Below, in pieces: positions 8,037 through 15,250 of a DNA stretch of 15,250 nt (position 1 is the stretch's first letter; each line of letters begins with the position of its first letter). Below the pieces are notes generated by a model, which had not been told where the DNA came from, searched no databases, and saw only the letters and a program-made list of their open reading frames with translations. Position numbers and translations under genes: made by a program. The stretch is from Pavlovales sp. CCMP2436 (lineage: Eukaryota; Haptophyta; Pavlovophyceae; Pavlovales), in NCBI GenBank assembly GCA_026770615.1, contig MU631312.1, positions 117,099-132,348 on the forward strand. The letters run 5' to 3'.

Positions 8037-8189
8037 CACTAGCCATACCGTCAACACCCTTCCGCGACATCAGTGCAGGTTGACGCCCTGCTTGATGACG
8101 ATCTTGTGCCTGCCGAACGTGACCCACGTCTGGGCTGCTTGGTGCGGCGACTTGGCTTCTGCTTGGCGACGCGGCGGCTGAACTCCACG

Positions 8190-8455
8190 GCGTCTTGACT
8201 GTGCGGCGCGACGGCTGCGCCGAGGGCTTGGCGGAGCGGCGGCGGCGGCTTGACGGACTTGCGGCACGGCGGCGGCGGCTTGGCGGCACGGCGGCGGCGG
8301 CTTGACAGACTTGCGGCACGGCGGCGGCGGCGCGGCGGCGCGGCGGTGGCGGCTTGACGGATTTGCGGCACAGCGGTGGCGGCTTGGCGGCGCGGCGGTG
8401 GCGGCTTGCGGACTTGGCGGCGCAGCGGCGGCGGCTTGACGGCGGCGCTGCGGCG
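8190..8455 (-). repeat. GC-rich minisatellite between pol and the 3' LTR
   Basis: The plus strand is an imperfect array of units such as GGCGGCGGCTTGACGGACTT and GCGGCACGGCGGCGGCGGCT, with longer-range periods of roughly 25-55 bp. It starts just after the pol stop at 8460 and ends before the polypurine tract. On the minus strand it reads as proline/arginine-rich peptide in one frame, probably without function. Confidence 0.7.
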
Positions 8456-8459
8456 GTAG

Positions 8460-9670
8460 CTAGTCGGCGCCCTGCATAATGATGTTGACATGCCTGCAGA
8501 ACGTTGCCGTAGTGGTTGCCTTGGTCATGATGTCGGCGTGGTTGAGGTCGGTATGGATCTTTTCGACCTTGATCACCCCGTTCTCCTGCGCGGCGCGGAT
8601 GTAGTGGTACTTCACGTCGATGTGTTTGGTCTTCTTATGATGAACAGGGTTCACCACTAAATATATTGTGCCCTGGTTATCCTCGTACAGAATCGTCGGG
8701 CCGAGCTGCGGACTGCAGATGAAGGCAGCGACCTCGCGCAGGTAGTAGAGCTCTTGAGCCGCGTCCGAGGCCGTGATGCACTCTGCCTCACAGGTGGAGA
8801 GCGCTACGATGGACTGCAGGCTGCTCTGCCACGATACCAGCGCACCGTTAAACATCAAGATGTAGCCGCTTGTCGATCTGCGCCCTTCCGCGTCGGCGCC
8901 CCAGTCGGAGTCGACAAACGCCACGAGGCCGGGGTACCTGGGGTCCTCCTCGTCCTCCTCGTACGGAAAGAGGATGCCCAGGTCTCTTGTGCCCTGGAGG
9001 TAGCGGAAGACTCGACACGCCGCGACGTGGTCACGTACGCGAGGCTTGCTCATCCGCCGCGCCAGCATGCCGACAGAGTGAGCGATGTCATGCCGGCACG
9101 TCGTCACGCAGAACATCGGCGCGTCCGTCATCTCCTGGTAGAGCTGGACGTCCTTGCGATTGAGCATCGTCTCGTCCGAGGTCTGGATGGGGTCGTTGTG
9201 CGATGCCTCTGGGTTGCGCACAGCCCGACAGTCCGACATGTGGAAACGGGCGAGGATGCCAACTATGTACTGCGTCAGGTGCATGTGGATGCCGTACTTG
9301 CCGACCGTGTACTGCGCGCCAAGGAACTTGTCCAGATCTTGTAGCTTGAGCTCATAGTCCTCCTTGAGCGAGTCGGCCAGCTCCTGGAACGCCAGCGAGT
9401 AGGCGGAGGCGTTTAGCGCGAGCATGTTGTCGACAAAGATGCCGACTGAGATGAACCCCCCACACTGCGTCTCCTTCAAGAAGATGCACGGCGCGACCTC
9501 GGACTGGATGAAGCCACGCTCGAGCAGCCGCGCTCGGTTGTTCTTGAACCAGGCCCGTCCCGACAGACGGAGGCCGGGGTGAGCCTTCACTTGCCGAGCC
9601 GCGATCTTGAACCCGTCGAGCGCGGCAAGCTTGGGCTCGTACCCCGGCGGCAGCTCGTCAGCACGTTGTC
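8460..9670 (-). pseudogene. Copia pol: reverse transcriptase (C-terminal half) and RNase H
   Basis: The frame is open on the minus strand from about 9670 to the stop at 8462-8460. It starts with an RVT_2 stretch (ELPPGYEPKL, LSGRAWFKNN, GFIQSEVAPCIFLKE). The catalytic motif, normally YVDD, reads GIFVDNML here: the second Asp is Asn (codon 9428-9426), which should abolish polymerase activity. The Ty1/copia RNase H follows, with FVDSDWGADAEGRRSTSGYI, ALSTCEAECITASDAAQELY, LYEDNQGTIYL and NHADIMTK, so the D-E-D-D residues are all visible. The upstream half of the reverse transcriptase is in another frame; the break is near 9665-9690. Family assignment is secure. Confidence 0.9.
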
Positions 9671-10135
9671 CTCCTCGAGCCGAGAGTTAAGGTACGCGTC
9701 CTTAACGTCTCCGACCGATAGAACATCGCGAATCTAGAGCACAGCGACCTGCGGGTTTGCGCACCTGCGCAGCCGCTTGCCGTGGATCTTGGCGTCGACC
9801 GCTATCATCATGCGAATTTGCTCGCCGCGGGCGGTCGGTGAGAATGTCTGCTCGAAGTAGATACCTGGACGCTGCATGTTGCCTCACACGACGGTGCGCG
9901 CCTTGAACCGCGTGACCTCGTTCTCGTTGCTCGACTTGAGCGAGTAGGTCCAGCGGCAGGGAAGCAGCCTCGTCTTGAGCGGCACGGCGACCTCTTGGAA
10001 CGTGCCCTTCTCGTCATGCATCTTGGAGTGGTCCTGCATGACTCGCAGCCAGTCCGCGGCGTGCTCTGAGCGTAAGGCCTGCTTATAGTTAGTAGGGATG
10101 CTTGCTGATTGCCCGCCGTAGAACGCTGTGTTGGC
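9671..10135 (-). pseudogene. Copia pol: N-terminal half of reverse transcriptase
   Basis: The minus-strand frame begins near PTNYKQALRSEHAADWLRVM and continues through PCRWTYSLKSSNENEVTRFK, then YFEQTFSPTARGEQIRMMIA and VGDVKDAYLNSRLEED, which is the RVT_2 N-terminus in order. It is interrupted by TGA 9886-9884 (where the family has a basic residue in the KARLVARG-like motif) and by TAG 9736-9734, both in the same frame. The frame is then lost just before 9665. The first catalytic Asp region (VGDVKDAYLN) is preserved. Confidence 0.85.
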
Positions 10136-10750
10136 CGGTCGTGCGTGCGCTACGATAGGGCTGCTCGATGCTGCGGCGGCAGCGACTCGACCACTCGGCG
10201 CGGAGCCGACGCGACTGCGCGATGCGGCCGCCGTGTCAGCGTCTTGACCACGCGGCACGGCCAAGCCGCGCGACTTGCTCCTTGACGCTCGATCACGCCT
10301 CTGCGGGTCGTGCTTGAGCGTGAGGGGCGGAGCGCCTGCAGGCCGCAAGATGATGGCCTCGGTCTTGCCGGCCTCAAGCTCGCTCTCGCTCTCCGACTCG
10401 ACGGACTCGGGCTTGCCGACAGGCGTGGACGACTCGGACTCGCCGACGGGCGTGGACGGCTCGGACTCGAAAGGCGTGTGCCCCCCCTCGAGGAGCGGGC
10501 GCTCATCGACTTGTACATTCCGCGAGAATGCGAGGCGTCCTCGCCGCGGCCCATCACTCTGCCGCGCGCCGACTGCATGCCGAACTTGCCCTTGAGTTTG
10601 GTCCCCTCTCCAAGAAAGAGAACCCGGCACGGCGCCCCAAAGATTACAGAGTGCTTGCAGCTCGGTCGCCGGCCGAAGAAAGCTCGAAAGGCGAGACAAA
10701 GCGCACGGCGCCAGTCGTCGGGTCAACGACGCACCGCGATGCGAGACGGT
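10136..10750 (-). pseudogene. Copia pol: integrase C-terminal/linker region
   Basis: This region lies between the integrase core and the reverse transcriptase. The recognisable pieces are RNVQVDERPLLEGG, a typical post-integrase strand, and a Ser/Glu/Pro-rich linker (ESEPSTPVGESESSTPVG) with a short internal repeat. It is a variable spacer in copia polyproteins. At least one frame change is needed near 10500-10650 to connect it with the integrase core upstream. Confidence 0.6.
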
Positions 10751-11427
10751 TGCGAGCAGCAACCGCGTGCCTGAACGCCCAATGCCAATGGCGAAAGCTT
10801 TGGCCTGACGTGGCCAGCCTAGCACCCACATCAGGCTCGAGAGTCTCAAAGCTGCGCTTAGCCACGCCATTGCTGGCAGGAGTGTGCAGGCACGATGTGA
10901 CGTTGGCCGCCAGGCCATACTCGAGAAGCACCTTGCCAGAGGCCTCTGAGTTCAAAGGTGTACCTCCGTCGGTGTGAACGTACCGACGAAAACCCTTGCC
11001 GAGCATGAGCAAGCCGCCGGCATGTGCCGACGCGCCGAGCTCGGAAAGGTAGTGCCGTGCGAGCCCGGGGAGCTCGCGCTCCGACTTCGCTTCGCAAAGT
11101 AAGCCCGGCGGAATCGCGAGTATGCATCCACGAAGAGAATGGCATACTTGTAACCCGACCGGTTTCCCTCGATGTTCTTGATGAGCAAGTCGTGCTTGGA
11201 CGCCGAGTAGACGTCCAGGTACGTGATCTCGCCGGCGGCCTTGGCATAGGGCAACGGCAACTCGTGTGTGAGTCGCTGCATGCGTGCGTCCGACAGCGTG
11301 TTGAGGGCCGACGCCATTAGAGTTTGACTCCCCATGTCGTCGACTGCCCTGCGCGTCCGCGCGAGCAGGTTCTTGTCCGTTATGCCCGTCCGGAGAGACC
11401 ACAACCGCAGCCAGTCCACAGAGGGGC
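10751..11427 (-). pseudogene. Copia pol: pre-integrase and integrase core
   Basis: Minus-strand frame from 11419 carries the pre-integrase segment (WSLRTGITDKNLLARTRRAV) and the first half of the integrase core: EITYLDVYSASKHDLLIKNI with the first Asp, and GYKYAILFVDAYSRFRRAYF. After a frameshift near 11100 a second frame carries RYVHTDGGTPLNSEASGKVL (second Asp) and PASNGVAKRSFETLEPDVGA (Glu region), then HWHWAFRHAVAARNRL. The DDE residues are visible, but the frame is split. The upstream junction with gag-protease is also out of frame, next to GC-palindromic sequence at 11421-11436. Confidence 0.85.
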
Positions 11428-11469
11428 GCCCCCCTCCGTGACCAGCAACGCCGGTCTCCCCCGGGCCAC

Positions 11470-12894
11470 CTAGTTTCCCTGGCCATAGGAGGCCTGGGAA
11501 CGCTGCTCTGCGCGGCGTAGGTTGGAGGGGCTACCGCGGCGCGACGATGCGCGTACCTTTGGCGGCTGCGCGGCTGCGGCTGGCTTGCCGTCGGCCGACG
11601 CCTTGTTGGCGCGCATGCTTGCGCACGCGCCGCTGATGCCGTTGATCACAACGAGACCGGTGCTCTCGGCGACCGACTGCGACGCTCCTCCCCAGTGCAC
11701 GATGTAGCTGCTGGACTTGATGCCGCCGACCCTGCACGCCTCCACCTCCTTGGTAATCATCTTCTTGGAGAACAGGCTCTGGTCGGCGCCAGAGTCCAGG
11801 TACATCTTGACGTTGTCGAACGAGGTGCTGTCCTGACACTGAATTTTGCCGTAGACCATGGAGTTCTTGTCGACGGCGACGCGGCCGCCGCCGATGGCCG
11901 AGAGGTCGAGGTACGACCCTCCCTTCGCGAAGTGGACGGTTGCGCCTGCCTCAATAAGGCACGACATGCTGATGAGCGGGACCGACACGTCGATGGTGCC
12001 CCATGCGTGCAGCTCGACTTTAGCACCGAGCTTGAGGCGGGTGTCCAACTCGCCACGGCGGCCGTCGTTGCTGAGCACCGCGGGGTGCTGGGGGATCGCA
12101 GAGCGGGCGTGCGCATGCTGCCGTGTCTCTGCGATGAGCCCGTACCCGCCGCGCCCGCCGCCACGGCCCTTTATCTCGCCATGCCTACGCTGGGAGCTGA
12201 CAACGCCGCGGCCATACCCGAAGTGGAAGCCGTCGATCTCCGGCTTGTCCTGCTTGGTGCCGTTGGAGAAGGTCACCTTCTGCACGTCGGTAGAACTCGA
12301 CGCGGCGACGGCTTCGAACTGGTCAGAACGGTCGGAGTCGGAGCCGTCGGACTTAGACTCAGATTTGGACTCGTCGCCGGGGATCAAGAACGGCAAGTTG
12401 TCGGTGTCACTGTACGACGAGGTGTCGGTGTCCGACACATCGGAGTCGTTGCCGGAGAGGATGGTAAATGAGGTCGTGAGAGCATGCGCGCTTGCGCCCT
12501 TGCGAGCCAAGCCGCCGATGCGGATGGCGGGCTTGGGCAATGCCTGCTCCCTGCGCGGCGGCAGCGACGAAACTGCTGGCGCCTGCTCCTTGCTCAGGAG
12601 CGGGCAGTTGCGCTTGAGGTGCCCGAGCTTGCCGCAGTTGTAGCAGCAGCTCATCTTCTTGAGGCGCCCCGTCGAGATCCCCTTGACGTCCAGCTCGTTA
12701 CCTATGATGCCCTGCGCGAGGGCCTTGTTCTGGTCGGTGATCGCCTGGAAGCGGCCGAGCACCTGCTGGTTGATCACCGGGTTGCCGAGGTCGGCGAGGG
12801 TGATCTTGAACGACTTAAACTCGTCGCTGTTCTTGCCCTTGTCAAAACGAGAGAGGTTGAAACCGGCACGGGGGAAGCTCCCTGATGACGTCAT
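11470..12894 (-). pseudogene. Copia gag (shortened) and aspartic protease
   Basis: ATG 12894-12892 overlaps the last bases of the 5' LTR and opens a frame to TAG 11472-11470. The N-terminus (FNLSRFDKGKNSDEFKSF) is short: the CCHC zinc knuckle CYNCGKLGHLKRNC comes at about residue 84, whereas copia Gag usually has a capsid-like region of 200 or more residues before it. A Ser/Asp-rich linker follows, then the protease signature MYLDSGADQSLFSK (DSGA codons 11796-11785). No convincing tRNA primer-binding site lies between LTR and ATG. A deletion removing the leader and most of the capsid is the likely reason. The TAG stop separates this from integrase, which is also shifted in frame. Confidence 0.85.
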
Positions 12895-13287
12895 GTTGGA
12901 TACGCCGGTAGATCTCATCTCTCGTCTAGTCCTTGCAGCGCTAGACGGTACCCGTCGACTCGACGGGCGGCAGGTCTTTAGGGAAGTTGAGCGAATGTAA
13001 GCGGAAAAGAAACAGACAAACACAAACGGCGGATGAAGCAAAAGCGAGCGGGTAACCGAAACCCGTAACCGAAGAGTGATTAACAGCAACAGTGTTGCTA
13101 TTAATCTGACTCTCGGTTCAACTGGACTGTAAGTCCAATGCCTGGACCACAGTAGCAAGCGGCTTACCCGTATGACACGGGTTGGAACCAGCATGTGTGT
13201 GCTGTGTGCTGCGGGGCAGGCGGTCAGCGGTATAGGCTGGAGTATATGCAATAGCTAAGAGCATATACAATAGCCATACCGTCAACA
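12894..13287 (-). repeat. Copia 5' LTR (394 bp)
   Basis: TG...CA ends are bounded outside by GGGTT. It matches 7276-7648 and 8038-8056 of the other LTR. On the minus strand TATA-like sequences (GCATATACTCC, CCTATACCG) occur near the start and could be the promoter. A near-perfect hairpin (14-bp arms) is at 13078-13106; its left-LTR counterpart has one arm changed. Confidence 0.93.
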
Positions 13288-13292
13288 GGGTT
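13288..13292. repeat. Copia target-site duplication, right copy (GGGTT)
   Basis: It is an exact match to 7271-7275, directly after the CA end of the right LTR. Confidence 0.9.
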
Positions 13293-13499
13293 CCCTGGGC
13301 CTGGTTCACGCCACGGCCTGCCCTCTCGCAGAGGGGCTCGTCTCCACGTTCCAGCACGCGTTCCCTGGAGTCTTTACTGCACAGTTTGAGTTTGATTGCA
13401 GCGATTTCACAGCTTACATATCAAAATTGCAGCTGACTTTGGCTACCGCCGCGCATACAGGTTGGCAGTCTGGTGAGGCTTTCCGTAGGTGGCAGGTCG
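13293..13499. other. Spacer between copia element and EML-like gene
   Basis: About 207 bp of moderate GC. It holds the pre-insertion continuation of the sequence at 7242-7275 and the presumed 3' untranslated region of the minus-strand EML-like gene. Several pyrimidine-AG acceptor-like sites (TGCACAG, TTGCAG, TTCACAG) occur on the plus strand, but no recognisable exon follows. Confidence 0.4.
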
Positions 13500-15199
13500 T
13501 CACTTGTTGGGCTGCGGCGGGTCGTTTGGCCGTGGTGCCTGTGCGGCGACGACATTAGCGCCAGACTGCGCGTGCGGCGCGCCGACGACGCGCCAGAGCA
13601 TCACGGTGCGGTCCGAGCCGCCGGCGGAGGCGACGTACTCGTCCCCGTGCAAGAAGACGGCGGCGGGTACGTGCGAGGCATGCGCAAAATAGGGCCCGGA
13701 GAAAGGTGCGTCCTCGACGACGCAAAGGTGGGTGAAGAGCTTGAGGTGCGATTGGTCGTCCGAGGTGACGATCAAGCGGCCGTCGCCCGAGCGCGAGACG
13801 CGGTTCACCCCGCTCGCATTCGCGCCGTATGCGCACGCAGTTGGGGGTGGGGTCAAGGTTAGTGTACATAGGATAGGGCGAGGAGGCGGCCGCGCAAACT
13901 GAGGGCGTGCCGGTGCGCGAAGTCCGCTGAGCACTGCGTGGGCTGCACCTGGCCAGATGTCCATGACTGCGAAGCCGAGCGGGCTGGTCCACGTTTGCCA
14001 AGAGCCAAGGCCCACGTCGGGGCGCTCGAACGGATCGCGCACCGGTGAGAGTTAGGGCGGGGGCAGGGTCAGGGCCAGGGCTAGGGCTAGAAGGGTGCAC
14101 ACGCAGGCGAGTCCGAGCAGCTGCTGCCGACAGCGCCAGCAGGTTTTTTGGGGGTGGGGGTGGTGGTGGTGGGGGGGGGGAGTGGATGGGTGTGGGGTGT
14201 GGGTGTGCGGGTGGGGAGAGAGTGTGTGTGTAGTGTGTAGGGTGTGGATGTGTGGGTGTGTGTGGGTGGGGGGAGGGGGGGGGCTTCCGAGGGATGCACC
14301 CCGGATTGCATGATGCGCCAGGGAGAGTGCGCACCTGCTTGCCCGAGGGCGCGTGCCAGAAGAGTAATTCGCGCGCCGCCGTGCTCGTCTGCAGCAGCGC
14401 CCACCGCCCCTCGCTGCCGGCCAATATCCCCTGCGCCACAGCGATCACACACAGGACCACGCATGTTACAGAAGGGTGGTCAGGAGTGCTATGAGTCGGT
14501 CAAACGGGAGCAGTGCACTCGAAGAGCTTGGCGCACACGTACCTGCGTTGGCGGTGCGAGCCAGTCGATTGTCCTCACCACCGACGACGAGCCTCGGCAG
14601 CGCGCGACGAGACCGAGGAGCTCGCCGCGCTCGCCGACGCGAAAGACGTCAACGGCCCGCCGCCCACATGCAACGGCGAGGAGGCCGCCCAAGGGAAAGC
14701 ACGCGACGGCGAGCGCGGGCGCGGTGCCGTCGCCTGCGCGCGCCTCGGAGAGCACGGCAAGATCGGCGGTGGAGGCGGTGAGCACGGCGCCCATATTGAG
14801 CCCGGCGCAGAGCCACGCGCCGTCGGGCTGGCCGAAGCAGACGGACGAGGCGCCGGAGGGCAGTTGCCACGTGCGTGGCGACCTGCTGGGCGCGCGCGCG
14901 TCCCATAGGCAGACGCGCCCGTCCCAGCCCGTGCTCGCGAACACGGGCTGGCTCGGGTGCGTCGCGACCGCGTCCACCCGCTGGGCGTGTGCCGCGTACA
15001 GCCGCTCCGCCTGCTCGCCCGCCACGCGCCAGACCTCGCCGCCGACCGTCCCCGCGAAGACCTACCCGAGCGAGGCGGCCTGGCCCGTGCCGCCGGTCGA
15101 CGGCTCGAGAGGCTCCACGTCCAGCAAACGGATCACGCACCGCGCCGCCGAGGGGCCGGCACGCTGGGGCCTGGCCGCACTGCCGAGTCCGGGCAGCGC
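13500..15199 (-). CDS. EMAP-like (EML) WD40-repeat protein, C-terminal part
   Basis: Minus-strand exons: 15199-14543 (5' limit uncertain), 14430-14335 and about 14024-13500, ending at TGA 13502-13500. EMAP-family WD repeats appear in order: RCVIRLLDVE, VFAGTVGGEVWRV, DAVATHPSQPVFASTGWDGR, LAVACGRRAVDVFRV, SSVVRTIDWLAPPTQ, ARELLFWHAPSGKQ, WTSPLGFAVMDIWPG, GVNRVSRSGDGRLIVTSDDQ, SHLKLF and DEYVASAGGSDRTVMLWRV. The VRTIDW, LGF-x-V-x-x-IWP and DD-x-x-x-x-KLF patterns are characteristic of EMAP/EML proteins, which bind microtubules. The HELP domain would lie beyond the window. A TAG (15064-15062) interrupts the first exon in frame, so the gene is either broken or spliced around it. Introns 14542-14431 and 14334-14025 are GT-AG. 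A third likely intron around 13812-13948 leaves the frame open and has no clear in-phase AG. Confidence 0.7.
14051..14095. repeat. Degenerate telomere-like hexamer repeat in an EML intron
   Basis: The plus strand has GTTAGGG, then hexamers CAGGGT, CAGGGC, CAGGGC, TAGGGC and TAGAAG in register, variants of TTAGGG. On the gene's strand this is a C-rich tract with CTAAC about 30 nt before the proposed acceptor, so it also serves as branch-point and pyrimidine tract. Confidence 0.6.
14140..14285. repeat. G/T-rich low-complexity tract in an EML intron
   Basis: Nearly C-free on the plus strand, made of GGGGGTGG, GTGTGTGT and GGGTGTGG runs, so the intron transcript is C/A-rich. There is no coding meaning; the frame through it gives proline/histidine/threonine-rich nonsense. 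Confidence 0.75.
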
Positions 15200-15250
15200 C
15201 TGCCGGTCGCATGCGGCATGGGCATGGCAGGGGGGTTGAGGGGGGGGGTA

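Larger units (their letters stand above)
7276..8056 (-). repeat. Copia 3' LTR (781 bp, enlarged)
   Basis: It is homologous to 12894-13287 over its two ends, with TGTTG...CAACA termini. It contains an extra 387 bp near the U3 end that the other LTR lacks. A purine tract, GCGGAAGGG on the minus strand (8065-8057), abuts its 5' edge and is the likely polypurine tract. A hairpin lies at 7460-7488. Confidence 0.92.
7276..13287 (-). mobile_element. Complete, inactivated Ty1/copia retrotransposon
   Basis: The element is 6012 bp, on the minus strand, with LTRs at 12894-13287 (5') and 7276-8056 (3'), both beginning TGTTGGATAC and ending CCGTCAACA, and a GGGTT duplication at each side. The internal region carries gag/CCHC, protease, integrase, reverse transcriptase and RNase H remnants in copia order (integrase before reverse transcriptase). 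Multiple frameshifts, nonsense codons and an altered reverse-transcriptase active site make it non-autonomous. The shared part of the LTRs differs at about ten substitutions and one 1-bp indel in roughly 370 bp by eye, so it is not a very recent insertion. It entered next to the Harbinger-type element, 34 bp inside a possible intron. Confidence 0.93.

Noticed and set aside
10275..10977. Long plus-strand open frames opposite copia pol
   Set aside because: They are antisense shadows of GC-rich coding sequence, have no recognisable domain, and overlap clear integrase and linker coding on the minus strand.
11695..12643. Plus-strand open frames of about 260 codons opposite gag-protease
   Set aside because: The minus strand has the CCHC knuckle and the DSGA protease motif; the plus-strand products are low-complexity complements.
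12894..13251. Open minus-strand frame running through the 5' LTR into gag
   Set aside because: The LTR part repeats in the 3' LTR, has no protein features, and gag has its own ATG at the LTR edge; the upstream frame is open by chance.
14244..15239. 331-codon plus-strand frame
   Set aside because: It lies antisense to EML WD repeats and crosses the G/T-rich intron; the composition is that of a shadow frame.

Overview
The window looks like nuclear DNA from a GC-rich unicellular eukaryote. The grounds are short introns (about 70-310 bp, GT-AG and at least one GC-AG), a WD-repeat gene of the EMAP/EML type, and several eukaryotic transposon families, with no bacterial operon, Shine-Dalgarno or rRNA/tRNA features. 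A GC-rich alga such as a haptophyte would fit, but that is a guess: nothing here fixes the taxon.

Layout. (1) 1-1124, minus strand: the decayed 3' end of a non-LTR retrotransposon (RNase H-like region plus a C-terminal CCHC knuckle) with its 3' tail running off the left edge. (2) 1405-3288, plus strand: a four-exon PIF/Harbinger (HARBI1-type, DDE) transposase gene whose reading frame is intact once three introns are removed; a possible C-terminal coding remnant follows to 3527. (3) 3528-3931: an AT-rich spacer between convergent genes. (4) 3932-6969, minus strand: a seven-exon gene for a Myb/SANT-like, AT-hook protein, with three nonsense codons, one frameshift and one damaged splice donor. 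PIF/Harbinger elements are known to carry a transposase gene and a Myb-like gene, so 2-4 are best read as one two-gene Harbinger-type element. Its terminal inverted repeats were not found. Inside the Myb-like gene a roughly 250-300 bp unit is tandemly repeated, each unit carrying one short phase 1-1 exon. (5) 7007-7040: two overlapping perfect palindromes, next to a possible plus-strand exon (7029-7241). (6) 7276-13287, minus strand: a complete but dead Ty1/copia retrotransposon with LTRs starting TG and ending CA, a perfect 5-bp target-site duplication (GGGTT), and gag, protease, integrase, reverse transcriptase and RNase H remnants. The LTRs differ by 387 bp because the left one holds an extra internally repeated segment. 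Part of that segment matches the first 62 bases of the window. (7) 13500-15199, minus strand: the C-terminal part of an EMAP-like (EML) WD40 gene, with one in-frame TAG.

How it works together: the host component is the EML-like gene and perhaps the exon at 7029-7241. The rest is a nest of mobile DNA in different states of decay. The transposase is the only mobile-element gene that still reads open throughout, while its presumed Myb-like partner is broken. Such a copy could supply transposase only if the DNA-binding partner came from another copy.
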